DNA of 64,000 nt from Aphelocoma coerulescens (lineage: Eukaryota > Chordata > Aves > Passeriformes > Corvidae): contig NC_091020.1 of assembly GCF_041296385.1 (NCBI RefSeq), positions 35,460,001-35,524,000 of the forward strand, written 5' to 3'. This document shows positions 12,396 to 24,260 of the stretch, piece by piece. The notes beneath the pieces are model-generated. The model was not told the DNA's origin and searched no databases. It saw only the letters and a list, made by a program, of their open reading frames with translations. Both the position numbers and the translations under genes were made by a program. How positions within the stretch are numbered: the stretch's first letter is position 1; each line of letters begins with the position of its first letter.

Positions 12396-12560
12396 CTGCT
12401 GAGCAGTATTAAAGTACCTATTGCACCATGTCAGCATGACAGGCCCCATGTTGTGTTTTTGATTATATTTAATATAGAATTAACCTTTCTTAATGGAACA
12501 TATTGTGCATGCAACGGGAGTGAAAAATATTTATTTTGACCAAAACAAATATCATCCTTA
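12396..12560 (+). promoter_or_regulatory. Duplicated non-coding element, copy A (direct partner at 17415)
   Basis: The core 12396-12499 aligns to 17415-17521 in the same orientation with 15 mismatches and one 3-base gap by hand count (about 86% identity). Weaker similarity continues to about 12560. Both copies keep a TGTCA-NNN-TGACAGG inverted site (12429-12441 here), which fits paired TALE homeodomain (MEIS/TGIF-type, TGACAG) half-sites. Both also keep the block TGTTGTGTTT followed by TGATTATATTTA, the latter PBX/HOX-like. No CR1, MIR or microsatellite signature is present. Either a locally duplicated enhancer or two copies of an old uncatalogued interspersed repeat would explain the pair. 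Confidence 0.6.
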
Positions 12561-12999
12561 TTTAGGTTTTAAGGAATACTTCCTTATTTTCAATTTATAA
12601 AACTTCTCATCATAAAATTGTCGCAGCCCCAAACTGAGAGGAAGGAATAAAAGGGTTTTTTCCCCATGGCTCATAAGCCATAAAGAGAGGAAGCTGCTGA
12701 GGGCATCAGGAGCAGCTGGAAAACACATCTGTGGGGCAGCAAATGGGGAAGGGAGGAATGTGGGCACCACCAGCACCTTATCCACCAGTAATTCCATGAA
12801 ATGCAAGGAGCCATCATGCTGGAATTACCAGAGGATGCCAACATTCTCCGTGCTGGTGGTTTCAAAAGGGGGGCACATCCCCAAAAATGGGATCCTTCTG
12901 TGTGGAAAAGAACAGAATTGAGGGATGTTCTGGAGCAATCAAAGGCTGGGAAGAGAAACGTGGGACTAGGAATTAATTCCGAGGGATAAAGCTGCTCAC
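12561..12999. other. Intergenic DNA, nothing recognised
   Basis: AT-rich at first, mixed later. No frame or repeat recognised. Confidence 0.5.
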
Positions 13000-13255
13000 T
13001 TGCAGGAGCTGGCGCTGCTGCATAATGAGGTTATGCAAAGGTATCATCGTTTTGCTGTGAAAAATGCCAGTCCCGAAAGAAATTCTTTCACCAGACTCCC
13101 AAATGTTTTATATCTGCTAAATGGGCTAATGAAAGCTTTAGGTTTAGAAAGCAGTAGCCTAGGGATTGTAAGAGTAAATATTAAGATGTTTTCTGACAAG
13201 CTGAATATATGTGGTTTCCCACAAAATCCCACAGTGCTTTGCACTCCATAAATAT
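13000..13255. promoter_or_regulatory. Candidate conserved non-coding element
   Basis: Unique, balanced sequence without repeats, containing a GTTATGCAAAG (POU-like) site near 13031 and several TAAT/ATTA cores. A plus-strand frame is open for 83 codons (13000-13251) but starts at TTG and resembles no protein I recognise. The call is an inference from sequence texture in a CR1-free block, not from measured conservation. Confidence 0.3.
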
Positions 13256-13804
13256 CACTCCTCTTCCCTCACAACTTTTACTCCATGAAATATGATGCCG
13301 CCGTCCACTAAACCATAGCTGCACTTTCCTTGGGCTCGAGTCTCGGCACACATTTATTTACATAGGTTGAACACCATTCATCACCCTCGTAATTAATGCA
13401 GTCAGCCAGGAGGGGTGAAGGATTTCCTTTGCCATCCCGTGCTGAACAGGACACCGCCCTTTCCACGGGAATCTCCTCAATGAAAAGAAAACCCAACTTT
13501 TAGAGGCCTTTGGGGTTGTTTGGGTTGATCGGAGCTCGCCAAATTCACCGGGCCAAGCCTTCAAATGAATTTATGGGGCACTATGATTGGTGGCCTGATG
13601 GATTTGGTCAGGTAGGGATGCTCTGAACTATTGATATTCCAGGGTGAAATTCCTGCCACTTCAGGCCCAGCAGTTCAGGCTGTAGCCGGGGGGAGCTGTG
13701 GCCTGGAAGAGGACACACGATGACTTTCTCAATGCCACTAAAGACTGGAGAAAAGCTGCAAAAAGAGGTAAATATTATTTATAGCCATTTTCTTCTTTTA
13801 TTAA
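13256..13804. other. Intergenic DNA, nothing recognised
   Basis: Unique DNA of mixed composition; short frames on both strands, none recognisable. Confidence 0.45.
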
Positions 13805-14130
13805 AAAAGCTGCCTGAAAGTTAAGCTTGAAGCAGCGCCCTGTCTCGGACTCCTCAGGTTATGAGAGCAAGGCCTGCTCAGTAGCAAAATTCAGAATCTC
13901 AAATGACATCCAAGCTCTGCAAAATGCTTAACTTGGTAAGTGGGGAGATTTTCTTGTAAATTCGATTTTTCTTGTAATTCAATACCGCACCAGAGGTCTC
14001 ACTTGATGGAAAAGAGGCTCTGTGTTCCTGGAGTGTTTTACAAATATGTAAATATTATACCTAAGCTGCCCCTGTTAATTAAATATGGCACTTTACACAA
14101 GCATATTGTTTCCAGTCTCAATGTTCTGGC
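13805..14130. promoter_or_regulatory. Candidate conserved non-coding element
   Basis: Unique sequence free of repeats with AT-rich homeodomain-type cores (CTTAACTTGG, TTAATTAAAT near 14076). A GGTAAGTGGG at about 13934 resembles a splice donor, but no coding frame precedes it. Assigned on texture and position within the 10.8-16.7 kb block that lacks CR1. Confidence 0.3.
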
Positions 14131-15229
14131 TTAAATCCATCATCAGTAATTACGTTCTGTCCTTTTAAATTCTTTCCTGGCTTAATTAGCTAAATTATTC
14201 TCCTTCACTTCCTGTCCCAAACTTCCACGCAGTGCTGGCGACCCGTCTCTGTGGCACCTGGGCTGTGTCCCCTCACTCATCCGTGGGGAGCTGGAAATTC
14301 CACAAGGATGCTCTGTCTCCCAAATGCTGTCACTGGGCTATCACCATTTACTCAACACATAACCACAGTATATATTTAGATATGTTTTACTTACGTTTTT
14401 CAAAGCATTTTTATATCATCTCTGCTTTGCCCAAATGTTTTTAATTCATAATAAATGTAATTCCTAGCGTAAAATCTGGAAAATACTCCGTTCCCAACTC
14501 TCCTCATACTTATTTAGATGAAGGAACTAAGCAAAAAAAAAATCATCCAAACCATCAGACTATGCAAAATAAGTCAGAAATCAATACCTGTTAAAGCCAA
14601 AAAGGCTGAAGCAGAAGAGTACATTGGAGACACTGGACAGTACAGAAAATCCAGCACTGCTAATGAGAACTCCACATTTTTAACTTCTAGTTATTTGGAT
14701 ATTAAATTAATGGCTCCAGGTCTTAGGAACACGGAACAGCACCACAGATGACAGAAACTGTTCAACTCTGAGAGGAGTTCTGCGATTAATAAAGATAAAG
14801 CAGGGACAAGGTAGGAAGGGAGGGAGCTGCAGTTTAATATACTTATCCTATGAATATTTCTATAAAATCTCTTCAAGATTTTGAGTGAAACAAAGTCCTG
14901 AATAGAAATGGAATATTTATTTTCAATACCAGCTTTTAGCTACCAAGATTCCATTAAAATTATGCCGGAGAAAAAAAAAAATTAAAGATATGTATCTTGC
15001 TAATAAAAATGCACTTTGGTGATAGATGTTGCGGAAGCAGAACCTCCTGTAAATTGGGTCACTTCTCCAGTAAACCATCTCCTGAACTGCTTTGTGGGAA
15101 TTATGTAGGAAACAGGTTTTCTTTTCAAATCTTAATATAAAACTTGGAGAAGGAACAAGTCTTCTACCTTATTCACATTCATAAAAAAATCATAATGTAG
15201 CATCAATATTCACTTAATAAAGAGACCAT
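14131..15229. other. Intergenic AT-rich DNA
   Basis: No gene or recognised repeat. Short A-runs at 14534-14543 and 14970-14980. Confidence 0.45.
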
Positions 15230-15640
15230 TTACACTGCTGGGCTGCTGTTCTTTTGTTTGCCAGGGTGGATTTTTTTTTTAATCATATGGAAGAGTCGGT
15301 GCAGCAACATCTGTGACTTGTCAGTCATTTAATTAACCACAGAAAAGCTAGCTATTCATTTTATTTCTGTATATGTTAATGCTAAAAACTAATAGAAAAC
15401 AGCTAGTAAATTGTCCTCTGCATATATTGGACACAGCAACAATTACTCTGGCAGAGAAGATATAATAAAAGAGGAAATTTTAATAGTATTCTTATTCTAT
15501 TTATTCTCAGGGGCTTCTCTTTCAAGGTACTGTAGAAATTAACAATTATTTCTTTTCATTGTTTTTGATGATCTTTTTCTATTATGGCCCTATCCGACTT
15601 AAAAGAAAATATAATTTGAACTTTTCTTTTCTGTATTAAA
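15230..15640. promoter_or_regulatory. Candidate conserved non-coding element, AT-rich
   Basis: Contains CATTTAATTAACC, GCTAGCTATTCATT, repeated CAGCTAG cores and AACAATTACT (SOX-like ACAAT next to ATTA). There is no repeat signature or open frame. Inference only. Confidence 0.3.
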
Positions 15641-16683
15641 TTTTCTGTGGCACCTGGAGATTTCCTTTCTGGTTGGTTAGGGGAGGTCCTGAGAAGGTTC
15701 AGAAAAATAAGCAGCAAGTGTTTCTTTCAGACAGCTGGTTAAGGCATGTCAGTTATTGGGACAATCAAGATAACTCAGCTTAAACCCAGAACTTTCACAT
15801 AATAAAATAATTTGCTTTTCCAGCCTTCATTTTATTGACAAATATGTCTTTCCCATATTTTTGGAATGTCTGTCATATGGTATGTCTAAATACTTGCTAT
15901 TGCTCTGCTATATAAAGCAATTAACTGACTTTATACAGCAAATTGTCAGAGGATTTCCCCAGAAAGCTTGGGGAAATCTAACCTACGGAACTATTCTCCA
16001 ATTTATTGACATGCTACGATGGTGAAAAAAGTAGGACATCAATAAACAGCTTTAGCTGGAAAACTGGAATCTGATTATAAGTATTGGGAGCTGGAGACCA
16101 GAGCCTCAATTAAAATACATGGCATGGCTTTAGTTTAAAGCAGAGAGGTGCTGGATTTTAATGGGGAAAAGCAAGGCTTGGTGAAGGGTGGGAATGCAGC
16201 AATGTGGAGTTTTACATCCAGAGTTCCCCATGGGTCTGTTTGAAGTGGAGCCAGGTTCAGCTCCTCATCCCAGACCATTCCTCTGCTGCTGGGAAGTTTT
16301 GACACAGCACAGGGAAAGAATCTTCAGGATTTTTTGCAGGAAATGATCTCGTCCTCCTGTCGAGGGCAGAGTGATGGTGCAAGAGGAAAGCAGGAGCAAG
16401 GGTTGAAATAAAACAGCTCAGGACTGGCCCTGGATGGATTTCCCATCCCCAAGGAAAGTCCTTCTACTTACTGCAGAATCCAAATCCCCTAAAACAGCAG
16501 GTTTGGAAATTTCGGTCTGAGAAAAGCAATCAAACCATAACCATTTAGGTTTATGCAGTAAATATTGATTAGGACTGAAACACCTGCATAAGAAAGGAGA
16601 TTAAAAAGTTCAGTAAGTGCTGGGTCACTCACAGGAATCTACAAAATAGCCTGAAACCCCCATAATTCACAAATAGGATTTCA
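15641..16683. other. Intergenic DNA, nothing recognised
   Basis: Unique DNA without open frames above 60 codons, and no repeat recognised. Confidence 0.5.
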
Positions 16684-16756
16684 GGATCATAGAATCATTA
16701 AGGTTGGAAAACACCTCCAAGATCATCAAGTCCAACCTCTGACTGAGTACCACCAA
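16684..16756 (-). mobile_element. CR1 LINE 3'-terminal stub (antisense)
   Basis: Reads as the reverse complement of a CR1 tail: GGATCATAGAATCATTAAGG followed by TTGGAAAACACCTCCAAGAT and CATCAAGTCCAACC. About 73 bases remain. The wording (ACCTCCAAGATCATCAAGTCC) differs from the songbird-type copies and suggests an older subfamily. Confidence 0.93.
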
Positions 16757-17414
16757 AACTGCAGTAAAGGACTGAAAATAAAGCAAATCACAGATTTTAC
16801 AAGATCAACCATGGAAAAAAAGAATGGGGATAAATTACAGGAAACAAATAGACACCTGATGTTAAGAAGGTAATTTTTAATACAGTGAAGGAAACTCTCC
16901 TACCTGAATTTTAACTTCATTACTTCTTCTAAAAGACCTTTTAGTGCTGTGCCACTGGTGGTACCTCACCTCCAGTGCTGAGAGGACAAGGAAGGGCTGC
17001 TCAGACTGGCTGGAAATAATTGTTTTGTTAACAGATTATCTACACACACCTTTACACCTGTGTAACTTGAGCTTTTCAACACCTTCTTCTGCTCTTTTAT
17101 CACCACTGGTGGTTACACTCATTTGGAGCTTGTAACCTCTTTTGTTGACTTTTAGGGTTGGTTTTATGTTCCATTGGCACAGAAGGAGCAATAGCCATTT
17201 GATCTTGGTGCAGCACAAAAAATAAAGAGGGGAAAAAGCAGAGGAAGAAATTCCAAAATGAGCTGCAGCCCTTCCTTTGGGAGTGTTCTGCCTTGATGAA
17301 ATGCGTTTGTACGTGTCAGGAGCCCGGTGCCACCTTCACTGTATTGTTAATATTCTGGTTATCATGCAAGAAGTCATTGATGAACAAGTTTAAGCAGTGT
17401 GCAAACAACGTCAC
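16757..17414. other. Intergenic DNA, nothing recognised
   Basis: Unique sequence; short frames at 16944-17135 and 17036-17218 lie on opposite strands and overlap. No repeat recognised. Confidence 0.45.
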
Positions 17415-17585
17415 CTGCTGGGAAGTGTTAAGGTACCCATCACACCATGTCAACTTGACAGGCCTCATGTTGTGTTTCTGATTATATTTAGTCATATAAA
17501 ATTAACTTTTCCTAATGTAACGGGTTGGGGAGGCAACGTGGACAGCACAAGAGTTATTTAGGCTAAAACCTATTTGTATTCAGAT
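17415..17585 (+). promoter_or_regulatory. Duplicated non-coding element, copy B (direct partner at 12396)
   Basis: Partner of the element at 12396-12499, about 5.0 kb away in the same orientation. The palindrome half-sites are retained as TGTCAACTTGACA (17448-17460), a perfect inverted repeat in this copy. Outside the 107-base core, patches such as GCAACG (17534) and the AAAAC...ATTTGTATT stretch near 17570 still align with copy A. Retention of the symmetric site in both copies, although its three central bases differ, argues for selection on the half-sites. Confidence 0.6.
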
Positions 17586-17960
17586 TTACTAATCAGAAGC
17601 ACAATATGAGCAAAATCCCCAACTCATTGAATGCATTTATGGAGTGACAGGGCTGCAGGGCCTCGAGCCTTAATCCATGGAAGAGGTGATAAAGCAGGAG
17701 GGTTTTGTGATATTCCCGTTGTCCAGCAGTGCCAGCTCCGGGCCTCACACAGCTCCTGCCTGTCCACGGCAAGACTGAAGCTGTCTCCAACTTGCCTGGT
17801 GCTGTGCTCACTTCCATGTGGGATTTTTAGAGTTATTTAGAGCAGTTTTTAGGAAATTACAGTAGTTGCAGGTTCCCAGTCCTTTTTATTTTTTTAATGT
17901 TTCCCATTTTCTCTTTTCTTTTTTCCCCCTTTCCTTTAATTTCTTTTTTTGTCTGCCTCT
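17586..17960. other. Unique DNA leading into a pyrimidine tract
   Basis: 17880-17950 becomes pyrimidine-rich (TTTTTATTTTTTT, then TTTTCTTTTTTCCCCCTTTCC) before the CTCCT array begins. No gene. Confidence 0.5.
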
Positions 17961-18195
17961 CTCCTCTCCTCTCCTCTCCTCTCCTCTCCTCTCCTCTCCT
18001 CTCCTCTCCTCTCCTCTCCTCTCCTCTCCTCTCCTCTCCTCTCCTCTCCTCTCCTCTCCTCTCCTCTCCTCTCCTCTCCTCTCCTCTCCTCTCCTCTCCT
18101 CTCCTCTCCTCTCCTCTCCTCTCCTCTCCTCTCCTCTCCTCTCCTCTCCTCTCCTCTCCTCTCCTCTCCTCTCCTCTCCTCTCCTCTCCTCTCCT
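17961..18195 (+). repeat. (CTCCT)47 pentanucleotide array
   Basis: A 235-base array of the 5-mer CTCCT with no interruption seen, about 47 units, flanked on both sides by T/C-rich sequence. It is pure pyrimidine on the plus strand and so can adopt mirror-repeat triplex (H-DNA) structures. It produces artificial LLSSP open frames. Confidence 0.97.
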
Positions 18196-19712
18196 TTTTT
18201 CCCCCTTTTTAAAAAAATTTTATGGTAAGTTTTTCATTTTATTTCGGCCAGCCATAGCATGCATATATCCCTTGGAGTGTCTTGCTATGACAGATAATAT
18301 CCCTGTGACACAGACCAGAGGGAAATCCCAAGCAGAGGAGTTGGGAACACATTCCCAGAATGTACTGGCTAAACCAGTCTGAGTCACCAAACTGCTTTGA
18401 TTCAGATAAAAGCCAAAAAACGTCCAGTTTCTCCACCAACCAGCAAAACCTCTCAGCACTCCCAGGCAGCAGCTTTGGCTCCCTTTGGTTCTCTGCCATG
18501 GCAAATTCAAGGTTCAGTGACCCATCCCTACCCACTGGCTGTTGGGCAAGGGATCAGGGTTTATTAATTATTATAAAAGCCAGGGAGGGGGCCTTCCTAA
18601 TTAAAGGCTCCGAGTGTGGCTCCTCATTTTGGACTGCTTGCCAGCTCGCTGTACCTGGGTCTGCTCAGATGACACTCAACCCTCAGCTTGGAACTGGATT
18701 CTTAGGATAAATCAAGGGAGGAAAATGCAATAAAAAATCTTCAACTGCAAGTGCAGAAAAAGGGAAGGTGAAGAAGAGTGTAATTGTTCAATTCAGTAAA
18801 GGGGGAGGCACAGAAATGCGTTTTTTATTAATGTTGTTGAGGCTTAAAGGCTGAAATTTGGCATGGAACAGCTCTGGAGCCTCATATGAGAGGAAACCAA
18901 ATGACTGATTTATGGGCACTTGGAAATTGCTTCCCACTCTGGCTCATTAATGGCTAAATTGGGCTTAGTCCTCATCCAGCAACACTCCATTGGCCCAGGA
19001 TGCTCTGGCCATGAGGCCCCTCCGAATTTCCAGCACCGGTCAAGGCTGCAACAAACTCATCATTATTATAAAACCCAAACTATTTAAATATATCAAAGGA
19101 ATATTATTAATGTGAAATGCAGGCAGCCTCTATGAGCTTAGGAGATGATGAGAGGCTGAGGCAATATTTTTCTTTATGGCCAAGACCTTCAGCAACAATT
19201 TTCTAAGAAAAAGAACTATTTTGTGAGATAAAGAACTACTTTTGAGAGAAAAAATTGTATTTCTTCTTATCCTTGCATTGCAGTGACAGCAAAAAGACAG
19301 GTTTTTGTCACTTGAAATGATTTTGCAATGAAGTAAATCCCTGATTTACAAAAGTTTAGGACATCACTGGGAATAAAAGGTACTGCTGCTTAATTAAAAT
19401 GTACTTGATGGGTGGAAATCAGCATTCAAAGCACCGAGAAGTTACAGCAGCAGCGACAAACGAGTTTGTGTTTTGTGTTGCAATTTACTGCCAGCAGCTC
19501 TGCATTCCCTGGGCCTTGAGATGTTCCAGGGAATGGGCTGGAAATTCAATCCATGCCTAATATGCTTAACTTGGGCAAGAGAAAGAAAGAGCACCCACTG
19601 CCTGCTCCAGTCAGTGCCCCCCTGAAGGAGCTGCCAAGGAGCAGGGGACACAAACTGCTGATTTTAGTGGAAAATGGGTCTGATTTACCCTGGATAGAGG
19701 AATTTCTGAGCA
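18196..19712. other. Intergenic DNA between two giant arrays
   Basis: Unique sequence. 18530-18680 contains TTTATTAATTATTATAAAAG and looks free of repeats. 19060-19400 is AT-rich. No gene or CR1. Confidence 0.5.
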
Positions 19713-20061
19713 GGGGAAGGGAAGGGAAGGGAAGGGAAGGGAAGGGAAGGGAAGGGAAGGGAAGGGAAGGGAAGGGAAGGGAAGGGAAGGGAAGGGAAGG
19801 GAAGGGAAGGGAAGGGAAGGGAAGGGAAGGGAAGGGAAGGGAAGGGAAGGGAAGGGAAGGGAAGGGAAGGGAAGGGAAGGGAAGGGAAGGGAAGGGAAGG
19901 GAAGGGAAGGGAAGGGAAGGGAAGGGAAGGGAAGGGAAGGGAAGGGAAGGGAAGGGAAGGGAAGGGAAGGGAAGGGAAGGGAAGGGAAGGGAAGGGAAGG
20001 GAAGGGAAGGGAAGGGAAGGGAAGGGAAGGGAAGGGAAGGGAAGGGAAGGGAAGGGAAGGG
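19713..20061 (+). repeat. (AAGGG)~70 pentanucleotide array
   Basis: About 349 bases of uninterrupted GGGAA/AAGGG, about 70 units, with no variant unit seen. It is purine-only on the plus strand with a GGG run every five bases, which suits G-quadruplex or triplex formation. Perfect homogeneity over this length means recent expansion or ongoing homogenisation. It generates KGREG and SLPFP pseudo-frames on both strands that are not genes. Confidence 0.98.
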
Positions 20062-23000
20062 CCAAACTCTGTCAAAAACTATCAAGAGAAAGCAGTAAGA
20101 GTGCTGTGAGCAGTCGGAGCTGAGGAGTATGTGGCTTCTCCAGAGGGTTTGATTAGTGATCTTTCTCCTCTCCTGCAGTTACTTGGATGCTCCAAGTTTG
20201 GACCCCACCAGGTCAGAATGCTGATCCGTCTGGTTCAGTTTTTGCAATATTATGTGTCATACATTAAAAAAACACAATAAATACTCAAAAAATGTACAAA
20301 ATTGATTTTAGAAGTTGCTAATCAGTGAAAAGATCACCCTCTGCAAAGTTTCCTACTTCTAGACATGAAAGTAGAACTACAAAATTCGAGTGTTTTGGGT
20401 AATATTGGGATGAATGTATTGGAAGAGCAGAGACCTTCATTCTCTCTCCCAGCTTCTCAGGAGCCACGCCATGGCTTTGCTGCCATCCTGATTCCAACCA
20501 TGAGGAAAGAGAGGAAGATGCGACTCAGATTCACAGGTGAGTAGAAAACTCACACCCTCTGCTGCCACACTTAAGGAGGTGACCCACTAGTGGGATTTGG
20601 GACAGAACTGATGGATAAGGAAAGGCATTCAGGGCTGCAGGATAACAGTAAGCACATGCAGGAGAGGATTGGCTTCTGCAGCCTCATGTCACAGAGAGAA
20701 TCCTCAAAGAAAGGGGCAATTTAGCAAGTCAAATAATTATTTTTTAAAAAACCTTTCACCTGGGAAGGCAGTGACAAGGAACCATCTGCAATCAGCTTCC
20801 CCTCACCTCTGTCTGGTGGAAGCAGAGGAAATCCTGCAGTGATATTACCTGTGCTAATGTGAACAGAGCTCAATCCACAGGAGAATAGGTGAGCAAATGT
20901 GGGTGCACACAAGTGTAAGCCCCAATTCAAGAATGTGTCCCTGGTTGCCTGGAGGGAAAAAACCCACTCCTGGCAAGTGGAGAATGCATTATCTCCCTAA
21001 TATAGCTGGGAGATGCCAGAGGAAATGTCAGGATCAAATATTTGTACACGGGTCCAATTTATTAAAAGCAAATATTGACTGTTCGGTCCTTAAATATTTT
21101 AAATAATTTATTCTAAATATTTTGATACCAGGGTAAATTAATGCTAAAGCATTTCTTTGTTTGTGCCAAATCAGTGCTTCCCAGTAGGAAGTTAGTCCAT
21201 CCTTGCAAGCAAGCTTTCACTCTCAGTAGGCAGTCCATTTCTGTAGAGTGCCATTAACTTAATTTCAAAAAGAACCAGTAAAGGTATATGGAGCAGGCAG
21301 TAATAGCATGGAAAATATCCAAAATTACTAGACCCCAGCAACAGAACTTCGATGCCATTTTCATGCACTAATAATTTGTAGTTTACATATTGAAGGTAAC
21401 TATAAACTGACTACTTCCTTGGTTAAGTCTTGCAGGTAATTGCAAATATGTTGTTAGTGCTGTACCTTTCCCCATGTGAGAGCAGCATCTCCAGGAGAAA
21501 GAACAGAAAGCACAATTTTCACTTTATTATCCAGAAGTGTTCTGGAGTTTCTTTGTCACCAGCAATATTAAATGTATTTGTGATCGAACTATAAAAGAGT
21601 GGAAATTTTTAAACTGGATTTCATAACTAGAAATTGAAACATTTTGGATACTCTTGGCTTTCATTTAAGTCAAATCTTGTCTTAGTAATGCAGATTTGAT
21701 GAATATGCTGAAGTACACACATGGAAAATTATGTGTTCCAAATTAGAAAAATCTTTTAGAATTCCCTTTTATTTTGGCTGAGAAATTTAGTGTGTGGAAA
21801 GAACAGTATCAACACAACAACATTGTTCACTCTTGAGTGTGATCCAAAATAATTTGTATGAGATGTGGGACACAGACTTTCCTGTTCCTTCAAAGGTTTT
21901 CCTGAAGAATTCTGTATTTCTCCATTTCTGCTGCCCCAAGAGTTACTGGTTGGATGGTTTTCATATGCAAAGCAGTTGCAGCAAGGAGGCTGGATTTAAA
22001 GAGGAGATGGAACAAGTTGGCTTTTCATTATTCCAAGGTTATCAATATCCCAAATCCCAAGCCCCTGACACTGTTCAATCTGCTCATGGTGATGGACTTC
22101 TGGACCATGTACCCAAAAGTTTTGCTCCAGTTAAGACAGGGGAGACAGAGATGCCTTGGAAAGTGAAGGGAGAATCTTCCCATCTGGTTGAATACAAAGG
22201 AAAACTCCAGCTGGTTTCACTTCTCTCTGTATCAAGATCTCCTTTTGGTACAGGAGTTTTCTTAGGTGAGTAGGTGAGTAACAGAAAATCCTGGGAAAGG
22301 CTTCCAGCCACTCACATACCTCATTTATGCCAATCAGCTGGTGCTTTCCCTGCTCACAGAACCTACATTTCACAGGCCAGCTCATAATTCAAGAATTTTC
22401 AATATTTGAGTCTGTGATGTTCTTTAAACTTTGCCATGTATGTCCTGTTGGACATTTAGGGGCTCTGGAATCACTTTGGTTTCAAACCACTTGAAATGTT
22501 TGTTGCAAAAAAATGATTGTGCCTCCTCTGAGGGACCACAGAATTTTTTCTGCTAGATAAAATCGCAGATCATGATCAGCAATGCATCCAAATCATCAAT
22601 TAAATGGGTTAATTCTTCAACTTTTTGGTAAACCAAAAAAACTGCACTGGGACAGGGCCTTGCTTGGAATATTTGGAAAAAAGGCAGCCAGAGTGCGAGA
22701 GACTGAGAAGAGCCCTTGCAAAAGGGGCAGTTTCCACCCGTTTAGCTGGAGCCCGGGTTTTGCCGGCCGTGCCAAGTGGAGATCCTGCATTTGGCGGAGC
22801 AGCAGGAGCTGATCACAGCGCCGGGCCAGCTCCCCACGAGGAACACTGCAAACTGCATTTTGGGCCTGGGAGCATGAGCCAGCACAACGAATTAGGGAAT
22901 GTGATCTGCAAACCACAGGACGGCATTGCTGCCCTCAGAAAAAGACATCCAGTGAGAAAGTTGTTCAGCAAGAAAAGGGAATATCAGCAAAAATCTTTTT

Positions 23001-23130
23001 GCTCGTTGACCATCCAAGGTGAGTTCACAGCAAAAGGCACTTTTGAGTGATATTTTAATTAGTAGGTAAATGGACTTACAACGGGCACAAGGTTTCTATC
23101 AAACTGATAACTCCCTCTGTTCACCTTCCC
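20062..23130. other. Intergenic DNA, no gene supported
   Basis: 21060-21790 is AT-rich and unique. The plus-strand frame 21794-22273 (159 codons) starts at a non-ATG codon and has no recognisable domain. 22680-22900 is GC-richer. No CR1 signature. Confidence 0.5.
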
Positions 23131-23260
23131 AGTGTCCAAGGCCAGGTTGGATGGGGCTTGGACCACCCTGCTCCAGTGGAAAGTGTCCCTGCCCATAGGA
23201 GGAATCTGGAACTGGATGATCTTGAATGTCCCTTCCAATCGAAACCATCCTGTGATATAT
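23131..23260 (+). mobile_element. CR1 LINE 3' fragment
   Basis: Sense CR1: AGTGTCCAAGGCCAGGTTGG, then a diverged 'cagtggaaagtgtccctgcc', then TGTCCCTTCCAATC and the tail ATCCTGTGATATATG. About 130 bases, the same subtype as 8991. Confidence 0.93.
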
Positions 23261-23639
23261 GAACCTCAATGACTTCAAGTAGTCTGAGCATCAAAAGGAA
23301 GTTAAAGCCTTCCATACTTTGGAAGTATCCAATGCCTCTGGATCCAAAGTCTTGTTAAAAAAAAGTTCAATTCCTTCCAAACCAGGGCTTTGTGCAGCTG
23401 GATGTTGGACATGGAGACAATCCCTCCTCCATGATGGCAAGGGAAGATGTCTCTGTGTTTTCCTGTGGGTACCCTGACACCCCTGACCCTGCTCCTCCCT
23501 AGGGCATGGGAAGGGATGTAGAGACTGAGAACAGGAGCACGGAGTCCTAACCCTCGCATCGGGATGCCCTGTAGGCAGCGGAGGAAATGGAGTAAGGACA
23601 AGGAAAATTGGATTTAATAATTGCCACTAATAAAGGGGC
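23261..23639. other. Intergenic DNA, nothing recognised
   Basis: Mixed composition; the minus-strand frame 23302-23601 is not recognisable. Confidence 0.45.
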
Positions 23640-24260
23640 AAGCACAGAGAGCCAGTTCTACGCTGTTGGCAAAATTAATTGCTCAAGGCACATTAACAGT
23701 GTATTAGTTAACACATACACAGTGAGTAAATTGTAATTAAGCTAACTAACTAAATAATAAATACGTTGACTTCGTATGACAATCGGTCCTTGTAAAAATC
23801 CTTTCCACACCAGTGATAATTATTGACTTGCACAACTTAAACTGAAAGAATCCAAACTAATGCCCATATATTTTAATCTTCAAATTGGCTTGGATTGGTA
23901 TTTTTATTTTTTGTATTGGTAAATGAACAAATGATGTCACACAGCAGCATTAAGTACTATTAAATTGCCCATAAATAACATTGGGTGCATAAATTATACA
24001 TAAACTGACACTTTTATGCACTTTGTGAAGAATTGCTTCATGGGTTATGCAATCTTTTCCAAAACAAGTTCCAAGGAATAACATCACCAGTTATGTTTCA
24101 TAGCTACAAATTGGTAACTGAATTAACATTCATTTATTAAGTTTATATGGAGAACTCCTCTAATTCAAACACTTGCAGATTATAATTTATTTTTATCCAA
24201 GGTATAATTTTTCATCTCTTGTTTTTGCCAAAGTCAATACAACCTCAGCCAAACTCCGGT
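23640..24260. promoter_or_regulatory. Candidate conserved non-coding block, AT-rich
   Basis: Dense in ATTA/TAAT cores (TTGTAATTAAGCTAACTAAC at about 23730, GATAATTATTGAC at about 23815), with a GGTTATGCAATC POU-like site near 24053. No repeat signature or open frame. Inferred from texture only. Confidence 0.33.

Noticed and set aside
17866..18382. Open frames of 87-161 codons rich in LLSSP
   Set aside because: Artefact of the CTCCT array.
19546..20098. Open frames of 126-181 codons on both strands
   Set aside because: They translate the AAGGG array into KGREG or SLPFP polymers; a 5-base unit without stops gives open frames in every phase.
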